Positions 1-5,376 of a DNA stretch of 5,376 nt are shown here, piece after piece (the first letter of the stretch is position 1; every line of letters starts with the position of its first letter). The notes below the pieces were generated by a model, which was not told the DNA's origin, made no database searches, and saw only the letters and a program-made list of their open reading frames with translations. Location: NCBI GenBank assembly GCA_021106665.1, contig JAIOTR010000561.1, forward strand, positions 1 to 5,376, written 5' to 3'. This DNA comes from Bacteroidales bacterium (lineage in GTDB: Bacteria > Bacteroidota > Bacteroidia > Bacteroidales > JAADJA01). Made by a program: the position numbers and the translations under genes.

Positions 1-2156
1 ACCAATCCATCAGCCAGGGTTGTAAGAAATATTGCTGTACTGACTCCTGAACGAAATTCGTAATCGATAAATGATATGGTAGTCAACCCCCTGTTGGGAC
101 CACCTGATTTTCCTGAGAATCCTTCATTTTCTCCTACGGCACCCTTTCCAACTATGGTTACAACAGATTTTAACAAATTGCGGTTTTCCCCGATAATGTT
201 ATATATATCATCTTCTATTTTTTTCATGACTTCATCTGTTGCATCGATATCAGTTCCGATTGGAAGCTCGGCAATTATATTGATATAATCGGGATCGGCT
301 GAAGGAAAAAATTCTACCTTGGGATCTCTTGCAAAATAAAATATAAAAGTAACAATGAGCAATAAAAAAGTACCAAGAACAAATAATTGCGGGTTTCTCT
401 TTTTTAAAACAAATTGAAGTATCTTCAAATAAGTATTCTCCAGCCAAACCAGGAATATTTCCTGAAACCATTTGGAAATTCTGTAAAGAATTAAAAGATT
501 CAGGATACCTATAATGGCAAATATCATTAATAAATTGGCAACTATAAAATATCCTCCCAGGTAACAAAGAATCGCTATTCCTGCCATAATTCCTGCCACT
601 GTAAGGGAGCGCTTTTTTATGGGGGCAGGATTTTGATCTCCGAATTTGATGAATGTTGAGGATACGACCGGTATGATTACCAAAGCGACGAACAATGATG
701 AGGTTAGCACAATAATTAATGTTATCGGCAGGAATTTCATAAACTCGCCCATCATACTATCCCAAAAAATAAGTGGGAAAAAGGCAGCCAAGGTCGTAGC
801 TGTAGAAGAAATGATTGGCATGGCAATTTCTCCAACCGCTTTTTTTGCGGCTTCAAATTTTGAATAGCCCCGGTCGACAAAGCGGTAAATATTTTCTACT
901 ACAACAATCGCATTATCCACCAGCATTCCAAGGGCAAGTATCATCGAAAACAATACGATCATATTGATGCGGTAGTCCATTAAGCCTAATATCATGAATG
1001 ACATGAACATGGATGTAGGTATGGCCAGTCCAACGAATAAAGCGTTGCGAATTCCAAGGAAAAAGTAGAGCACCAATAAAACAAATATCACACCCATTAT
1101 AATGCTGTTTTCGAGGTTGCTCAATTGCTTTTTGATCATATCCGACTGATCGTTGGTAATGGTTATATTCAGGTCTGCAGGCAAAGCTTCTACTTCCTGT
1201 GCATGATCCAAAATATCGAATATTTTTTTGGTAGCGATCAACAGGTTTTCACCACCTTTCTTCACCACCTGGAGTGTAACCACATTTTGTTTATTCAGAC
1301 GAGCATAGCTTTCAGGATCTGCAAAACCATAAATAACTTCAGATAGATCCCGTAAGTATACAATATCCTGGTTTTCATTTTTAACCACAATATTCTCCAT
1401 TTCCTTCACATTCTTAAACTCCCCGATAACCCGCAGTGTTCTTCGCGAACCATTCACCCTGATATCACCTCCGGACATGGAAATATTTTCAGCGGCAATG
1501 GCATTTTCAATATCATCAAAACTCAATTCAAATGACTCCAGTTTGAGCGGGTCAACATTTATCTGTACTTCTCTTTTATTCAACCCGGAAATTTCAACTT
1601 TGGAAATTTCAAATACACTTTCGATCTCGTCTTCCAGGTATTCGGCATAATATTTTAATTCATTTACACTATACTCACCTGACAGGTTAATATTGATGAT
1701 GGGAAATTCTGAAAAATCGATATCGGAAATCATTGGGTCATCAAGCAAATCGTTTGGTAATTCCCTTTTCGCTTTGTCTACCGCATCTCGAACTTCCTGT
1801 AGCGCTTGATTTATTTCAACACCCGTATTAAATTCCACAAAAATGATCGATGCATCTTGTAATGAATTGGATGTGATCTCTTTTACTCCCCGGATCGATT
1901 CCAGCTCTTTTTCAATTGGCCTGGTTATCAGGTTTTCAATATCAATGGGTGGATTACCGTAATACATGGTTTGAACCATGACCATTGGAATATAAATATC
2001 AGGAAACAATTCCTTGGGTAATGAGCGATAGCTGTAAAATCCAAATACCAATAATAGAACGAGTAAAAGGAAGATTGTATTTTTATTTTTTAATGCAAAT
2101 GTGGTAAGTTTAAATTCACGACTTACCTTATCTTCACTATTGAATTGTTTTTCCAT
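1..2156 (-). CDS. RND-family efflux permease (AcrB/HAE1-like), 3' end beyond window
   Basis: Inner-membrane proton-driven pump of a tripartite efflux system. The frame is open from the ATG at 2156 to the left edge, giving 718 residues with no stop. RND permeases usually have about 1,000-1,150 residues, so the C-terminal third is missing here. An in-frame TAA three codons upstream fixes the start. Visible parts: TM1 about residues 27-43; a first periplasmic porter region to about 345; TM2-TM6 about 350-498; an extra hydrophobic pair about 518-560; an amphipathic stretch about 561-586 (WFQEIF, WLENTY); TM7 about 590-608; then the start of the second periplasmic loop. The TM4 motif GMLVDNAIVVVENIY (410-424) carries D414, matching AcrB Asp407, with Asn at the Asp408 position. 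Last gene seen of the operon, 68 bp after the adaptor. Family is certain; substrate is unknown. The motif fits HAE1-type drug/organic-compound pumps better than metal pumps, which is an inference. Confidence 0.96.
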   Translation of the reverse strand, partial: MEKQFNSEDKVSREFKLTTFALKNKNTIFLLLVLLLVFGFYSYRSLPKELFPDIYIPMVMVQTMYYGNPPIDIENLITRPIEKELESIRGVKEITSNSLQDASIIFVEFNTGVEINQALQEVRDAVDKAKRELPNDLLDDPMISDIDFSEFPIININLSGEYSVNELKYYAEYLEDEIESVFEISKVEISGLNKREVQINVDPLKLESFELSFDDIENAIAAENISMSGGDIRVNGSRRTLRVIGEFKNVKEMENIVVKNENQDIVYLRDLSEVIYGFADPESYARLNKQNVVTLQVVKKGGENLLIATKKIFDILDHAQEVEALPADLNITITNDQSDMIKKQLSNLENSIIMGVIFVLLVLYFFLGIRNALFVGLAIPTSMFMSFMILGLMDYRINMIVLFSMILALGMLVDNAIVVVENIYRFVDRGYSKFEAAKKAVGEIAMPIISSTATTLAAFFPLIFWDSMMGEFMKFLPITLIIVLTSSLFVALVIIPVVSSTFIKFGDQNPAPIKKRSLTVAGIMAGIAILCYLGGYFIVANLLMIFAIIGILNLLILYRISKWFQEIFLVWLENTYLKILQFVLKKRNPQLFVLGTFLLLIVTFIFYFARDPKVEFFPSADPDYINIIAELPIGTDIDATDEVMKKIEDDIYNIIGENRNLLKSVVTIVGKGAVGENEGFSGKSGGPNRGLTTISFIDYEFRSGVSTAIFLTTLADGL
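477..605 (-). other. Extra transmembrane hairpin inserted in the RND permease
   Basis: Residues about 518-560 of the permease form a long hydrophobic stretch (from LTVAGIMAGIAIL through LLILYRI), with a Gly-Gly-Tyr near the middle that could form a turn. It is long enough for two membrane helices. It falls after TM6 and the short polar linker GDQNPAPIKKR, and before the amphipathic segment that precedes TM7. E. coli AcrB has only a polar linker and an amphipathic helix there. From memory, Bacteroidota RND pumps often carry a similar hydrophobic insert followed by a WLEN-type motif, so this is probably a lineage trait. If it forms two helices, it leaves the topology of the second half unchanged. 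Confidence 0.75.
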
Positions 2157-2224
2157 TAATAATTATTTATCAAAATTTATGGTTTTTTAAATACACGGGA
2201 GTGAATAATATCATCAATCGTATT
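2157..2224 (-). other. 68-bp spacer between adaptor and permease genes
   Basis: This is the longest non-coding stretch in the window, and it is four times the other two gaps. It is strongly A/T-rich just upstream of the permease ATG and has no Shine-Dalgarno sequence. I see no GC-rich hairpin with a T-run that would act as a terminator, so read-through from the adaptor gene is expected. On the minus strand a run ending AAATTTTG is one base away from the Bacteroidota -7 box (TAnnTTTG), but no well-spaced -33 TTG accompanies it, so I do not call a promoter. Confidence 0.6.
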
Positions 2225-3352
2225 TTAATCAACTATTTCTAATTTACTCCCATTCGAAACCTGGTTGTAACCGTTTACTATCACCCTGTCGCCTACCGAT
2301 AAACCTGTTGTAACCATAGTTAAATCCATATAGGACATGCCTGTTTCGATGTATACTTTTTTGGCTGTATTATCACCATTGGCAACAAATACATACGATC
2401 CCTTCAGGTCTTGCTTAACAATGATGGATGTCACCAGTAATGCATTTTCCGAAGTATAATCATTGATCTTTATGCGGGCCAGCACATTGGGTTTAATCTG
2501 ATCGTTAATATTTTTTATTTTTAATTGCACTTTAAATGTCCTGTTGGCCGATTTAACTACATTCCCGGTGCGATGAACCGGAACTTCCATAACTATATCA
2601 GGGTATGATGGAAATTCAAGTACTACCATTTCTCCCTTTCTTACTTTGGTAATATAGGCTTCAGATACATCGGCATTTACAAACAAATCGTTTAAGTTCA
2701 CAAGTTGGATCATTTGCATTCCGGGTATGGCAAGTTCTCCTTCTTTTACCAATACTTCATCAATAATTCCATCTATCGGAGCTTTTATCATGGCCATATC
2801 ATTCTGAGCCTGTAGCGTTTCAAGCCTGCTTTCAAGCGCTTCCTTATTATTTTTAGCCTGTAGATAATCTAATTCCGAACCGATGTTCTTTTCCCACAGT
2901 TGGGTTTGTTTTTCATAAACAGTATTTGCAAGTTCAAGAGAAGTTTCAACTTCCTTTATTGAACTTTCTGTAATGCTACTATTTATTTTAAGTAGAAGCT
3001 GACCTTTTTTGACGTGCTGACCTTCTTTAACATAAATTTGTTTAACCTGGCCATTGATCTCAGGGCTTATATAAGCAGCATTAATGGCTTCAACTACTCC
3101 ATTTACTTCGATATAATGATTGAATTCTTCAAAGGCTAGTTCTTTAATGGCTACCGGAGTACCTTGAACAGGTTCATCAGTAGAGCTTTGCAGATCTTTT
3201 TCAAGTTCATTAATTTTTTTATTGAGTTCAATAACCTGTTTTTTGTATTCAGAAATCTGGTTTTGAATTTCGTCTGTGCTGCCAGGATTATCAACTTTAC
3301 TGCTGCACGCTGTTAGAATACCAACCAACAATACAAATAAGATTTTTTTCAT
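2225..3352 (-). CDS. Periplasmic adaptor lipoprotein of RND efflux pump (AcrA/HlyD-like MFP)
   Basis: Membrane fusion protein linking the inner-membrane pump to the outer-membrane channel. 375 residues, complete. The start is ATG at 3352, with an in-frame TAA two codons upstream. Residues 1-16 are a lipoprotein signal ending in the lipobox LTAC, with Cys16 the lipidated residue. Residues about 27-56 are a heptad-like, Lys/Glu/Leu-rich coiled coil. A first lipoyl half-motif follows at about 93-122 (AYISPEINGQVKQIYVKEG), then an alpha-hairpin about 125-185. The second lipoyl half is about 188-218 (IKAPIDGIIDEVLVKEG), then a beta-barrel domain about 222-298 including IKPNVLARIKI, and a membrane-proximal domain about 303-374 ending GDRVIVNGYNQVSNGSKLEIV. 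Length and domain order are normal for the family. It lies 16 bp after the isomerase gene and 68 bp before the permease gene, so it is almost certainly the partner of both the pump and the TolC protein here. Confidence 0.96.
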   Translation of the reverse strand: MKKILFVLLVGILTACSSKVDNPGSTDEIQNQISEYKKQVIELNKKINELEKDLQSSTDEPVQGTPVAIKELAFEEFNHYIEVNGVVEAINAAYISPEINGQVKQIYVKEGQHVKKGQLLLKINSSITESSIKEVETSLELANTVYEKQTQLWEKNIGSELDYLQAKNNKEALESRLETLQAQNDMAMIKAPIDGIIDEVLVKEGELAIPGMQMIQLVNLNDLFVNADVSEAYITKVRKGEMVVLEFPSYPDIVMEVPVHRTGNVVKSANRTFKVQLKIKNINDQIKPNVLARIKINDYTSENALLVTSIIVKQDLKGSYVFVANGDNTAKKVYIETGMSYMDLTMVTTGLSVGDRVIVNGYNQVSNGSKLEIVD

Positions 3353-3368
3353 CAGTTAAATATTTTGT

Positions 3369-4079
3369 TTATTCTTTTATTATTTCGATTAACTCAATTG
3401 AATATATTAAAGTAGATCCAGCCGGGATAACATTTGCAAATGATAGATCGCCGTATGCCAGTTCAGGAGGAATATATAATTCGCATATCGTACCTACTTT
3501 CATTAGTAGTATTCCATCAGAAAGTCCTTTAATGACATCGTTTAATCTTATTCCAGCAGGTCCTCTGTCGTATGACATATCAAAAACAGTTCGGTCAATG
3601 AACATAGCCCTATAGTGTACATTTACACTGTCAGTCGGTGAAGGATTAAATCCTGTTCCATCTTTTAAAATTTTATACTGCAAACCATTGGGCAATTCCA
3701 CCACCCCTTCTACTAATTTGTTTTCAATCATAAATTCTTTTCCATCTTCCTTGTTTTTTTCAAGGAATATCTTTCCTTCTTCTTCTATCCGAGCCTTTAA
3801 TTCTTCATTAAAATTATCAACAATTTTGTTTTTTAAAGAATCATCCAATAGGCTATTATCATTCAAGCCATCTATTAATCCTTTGTATACAGCCTCTGGA
3901 ACGGCTTCAATTTTTTCTTCCCTGATCCCTATTCCATAATCGAGGCCAATAATGTAACTAATGGTATCCATCCGGGTTTGTAGCTCAATTTTGTCCGTAT
4001 CCTTTATGGAGGTTGAGCATTGCATCAAAAGGATTGAGCAACCTGACAAAAGAAAAATAATATAGCTATTCTTTTTCAT
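3369..4079 (-). CDS. FKBP-type peptidyl-prolyl cis-trans isomerase, probable lipoprotein
   Basis: Predicted proline isomerase/folding helper of the cell envelope, 236 residues, complete. The start is ATG at 4079; an in-frame TAA four codons upstream excludes an earlier one. The N-terminus is a lysine-start hydrophobic signal with Cys14 (LSGC) and Cys21 (LMQC) as candidate lipidation sites. Residues about 36-126 resemble the helical FKBP N-terminal (FkpA/Mip dimerisation) domain: TISYIIGLDYG, then charged helices. The FKBP domain spans about 128-235: NGLQYKILKDGTG, VNVHY, VFDMSY, IPPELAYG and STLIYSIEL. Pocket residues matching human FKBP12 are Tyr156 (Y26), Phe166-Asp167 (F36-D37), Val182-Ile183 (V55-I56), Tyr209 (Y82) and Tyr226 (F99). 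Ile177 replaces F46 and Leu186 replaces the usual Trp59, so activity may be altered. It sits 17 bp after the TolC gene and 16 bp before the adaptor gene, which is unusual company. Family is sure; the role in the pump is an inference. Confidence 0.95.
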   Translation of the reverse strand: MKKNSYIIFLLSGCSILLMQCSTSIKDTDKIELQTRMDTISYIIGLDYGIGIREEKIEAVPEAVYKGLIDGLNDNSLLDDSLKNKIVDNFNEELKARIEEEGKIFLEKNKEDGKEFMIENKLVEGVVELPNGLQYKILKDGTGFNPSPTDSVNVHYRAMFIDRTVFDMSYDRGPAGIRLNDVIKGLSDGILLMKVGTICELYIPPELAYGDLSFANVIPAGSTLIYSIELIEIIKE

Positions 4080-4096
4080 TGATTGGTTTTACAGTA

Positions 4097-5376
4097 TTAG
4101 TAATTTACTTTCGTAAGTTCTTTCTCAACTTCAGATTTTTTATTCAATAAATCGAGAATGGAAGTCAGGTAATCAATTTGTGCAGTTAAAAATTGGTTAT
4201 AGGTTTGAGATAATTCTAAACTTGATGATAACCCTTCCCTGTACTTGATTTCCGTTTTTTGATAAATTTTTTCCGCATTGTCTCTGGACATATTTTTATT
4301 CATATATATAAGATAAGCATTGTTAAAATTTGCTTTTGCTGTCCTGACTTTGAGCGAAAGGCCTTGTTTCAACTGATCATCCATAATGTTTATTTTCTGG
4401 AGCTCAAGTTTGGCCTGCTGAACTTTGTATTTTCTGTTGCCACTGCTAAATATGGGAATGTCAAGTTGAACACCAAGAAACTGACTTGTATACCAATTTT
4501 GATCTGATGCTGTGAAATTAAATTTGTCGCGCATAGCATCCTCCTGATAGGCATAATATCCCATTAATGTTGGATAGTATTCTGATTTTTTAAGCTTTAG
4601 CTGAAGAACAGCCATTTTTTCCTGGTCTTTTAGCATTTTATAATCAATGTGGTCACTATAGTTAAATGCAGTATTCAATAAATAATTTCTATTGACTTCT
4701 GCCAGCAGGTCATTTAAACTTTCAGTAGCTTCAATTTCTTCATCTGCTTTAATACCCATCTGATATTTCAGCATATTGTTAGCTATTTCAAGCTGGTTAT
4801 CAATATTTGTTATGGTGGTTTCCATATCTGATATCAATAATTTTAGCTGGTCCACATCCGTGTCTTCCAAAAAACCGCTTTTATAATATTCTTCAGTTTC
4901 ATAAAGCATTTTGTTGAGACTGGCCAATGTACTGTCGAAAACCTTCTTATTTTCTTGTAAAATAATGACCGGATAATATGACCTTGCAATGGCATCCTTA
5001 ATTTCAATTTCACTTTTTTGAAGACTTCCTTCAATTAAGCCGACATATGCTTTGGATGCCATTACACCAACAATATACTGGCCACTGAAAATTAATTGAG
5101 ATAATTCAGCACCAAGGGTTGCATTATGTTTTGTTCCAAATTGCGCCTCGAAGTATTGAGTTCCTTCAGGAACATCCACTATAGGCTCTAATCCATAAAT
5201 ATTATCATTGACTCCCATTACAGCCGGGGTTAAGAAATCAGGCATTAGGGTTGTTGGAATATCAATATAATAATTATAATTTGCTTTTGCATTAATCTGT
5301 GGTAAACCGAGAGCAAGGTTTTCTTTTACCCTTTTCTCTGCTATCTTCACATCGATGCCGGCATTTTTAATGTCAT
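4097..5376 (-). CDS. TolC-family outer-membrane efflux channel, 5' end beyond window
   Basis: Outer-membrane exit duct of the tripartite pump. 425 residues are visible, ending KVNY and a TAA at 4097-4099. The frame stays open to the right edge (DIKNAGIDVKIAEKRV), so the GTG at 5350 is an internal Val codon and not the start. The signal peptide and the beginning of the first helix lie outside the window. Numbering from the first full codon, two OEP-type repeats can be seen. Repeat one has beta-strand ANYNYY at 31-36, LSQLIFSGQYIVG at 91-103, and the helical turn motif YYKSGFLEDTDVDQLK at 163-178. Repeat two has SEYYPTLMGYYAYQ at 264-277, LGVQLDIPIFSSGNRK at 300-315, and YREGLSSSLELSQTYNQF at 378-395. 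The N-terminal insert with PDFLTPAVMG (45-54) and AQFGTKHN (77-84) is typical of Bacteroidota versions, as I recall them. First gene seen of the operon; a promoter and any regulator would lie further right. Confidence 0.95.
   Translation of the reverse strand, partial: DIKNAGIDVKIAEKRVKENLALGLPQINAKANYNYYIDIPTTLMPDFLTPAVMGVNDNIYGLEPIVDVPEGTQYFEAQFGTKHNATLGAELSQLIFSGQYIVGVMASKAYVGLIEGSLQKSEIEIKDAIARSYYPVIILQENKKVFDSTLASLNKMLYETEEYYKSGFLEDTDVDQLKLLISDMETTITNIDNQLEIANNMLKYQMGIKADEEIEATESLNDLLAEVNRNYLLNTAFNYSDHIDYKMLKDQEKMAVLQLKLKKSEYYPTLMGYYAYQEDAMRDKFNFTASDQNWYTSQFLGVQLDIPIFSSGNRKYKVQQAKLELQKINIMDDQLKQGLSLKVRTAKANFNNAYLIYMNKNMSRDNAEKIYQKTEIKYREGLSSSLELSQTYNQFLTAQIDYLTSILDLLNKKSEVEKELTKVNY

Larger units (their letters stand above)
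1..5376 (-). other. Probable efflux operon: TolC, FKBP isomerase, adaptor, RND permease
   Basis: All four genes point the same way, with gaps of 17, 16 and 68 bp and no terminator-like hairpin between them. The three pump components are all present once, in the order channel, adaptor, permease, which is common in Bacteroidota. The three visible starts are ATG and none has a purine-rich Shine-Dalgarno box; the leaders end AACCAATCA, ATTTAACTG and ATTATTA. Promoter, regulator (often TetR-like in such operons, but not seen here) and terminator all lie outside the window. Confidence 0.85.

Noticed and set aside
76..288. Short plus-strand open frame of 70 codons opposite the permease
   Set aside because: It lies wholly antisense to the permease, whose frame is unbroken and matches RND motifs. 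The composition is an antisense shadow and there is no family resemblance.
250..567. 105-codon minus-strand open frame inside the permease, at first suggesting a frameshift
   Set aside because: It is in a different frame from the permease. The permease frame itself runs through this region without a stop and encodes the expected TM7 and porter sequence (GTDIDATDE), so no frameshift is needed.
1125..1346. 73-codon plus-strand open frame
   Set aside because: Antisense shadow of the permease porter region; it has no start context or recognisable product.
2158..2167. Perfect 10-base palindrome AATAATTATT upstream of the permease
   Set aside because: It is made only of A and T in an A/T-rich leader, so it is expected by chance and too weak for a terminator or a credible operator.
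3688..3939. 83-codon plus-strand open frame, Ser/Phe-rich
   Set aside because: It is the reverse of the Lys/Glu-rich helical part of the isomerase; the odd Ser/Phe composition is exactly what antisense of that coding sequence gives.
4843..5034. 63-codon minus-strand open frame within the TolC gene
   Set aside because: It overlaps the clear TolC frame on the same strand in another phase; the basic, low-complexity translation has no support.
5348..5350. GTG as the start codon of the TolC gene
   Set aside because: The frame continues upstream to the window edge with TolC-like residues (DIKNAGID), and no signal peptide follows the GTG.

Overview
The window is one stretch of a tripartite efflux operon, read entirely on the minus strand, from an AT-rich bacterium that is most likely a member of the Bacteroidota. 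The main reasons for that assignment are protein-level. The RND pump has an extra hydrophobic hairpin between its two halves, the adaptor is a lipoprotein with a coiled coil just after its lipid anchor, and the outer-membrane channel resembles the Bacteroidota-type TolC family. The three visible start codons also lack a Shine-Dalgarno sequence and have A/T-rich leaders, which is usual in that phylum. I cannot name a genus.

In transcription order (right to left) the window holds four genes. The first is a TolC-family outer-membrane channel whose 5' end lies beyond the right edge (4097-5376). The second is an FKBP-type peptidyl-prolyl isomerase with a lipoprotein-like N-terminus (3369-4079). 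The third is an AcrA/HlyD-type periplasmic adaptor lipoprotein (2225-3352). The fourth is an RND inner-membrane permease whose 3' end lies beyond the left edge (1-2156). The first three are separated by 17 and 16 bp and the last by 68 bp, so co-transcription is likely. No terminator, convincing promoter, RNA gene, mobile element, CRISPR array or regulator gene is visible, and no gene-free stretch exceeds 68 bp.

Functionally, the permease would use the proton gradient to drive substrates into the adaptor and TolC conduit and out of the cell. The substrate cannot be read from the sequence. The unusual member is the isomerase between the channel and adaptor genes: it is probably an envelope folding factor, possibly serving the pump or its neighbours. 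Its FKBP pocket lacks the usual tryptophan. The pump's extra transmembrane hairpin and the adaptor's N-terminal coiled coil look like lineage features of Bacteroidota pumps rather than something new. I do not see evidence for a wholly undescribed system. The isomerase-pump pairing is the point most worth checking.
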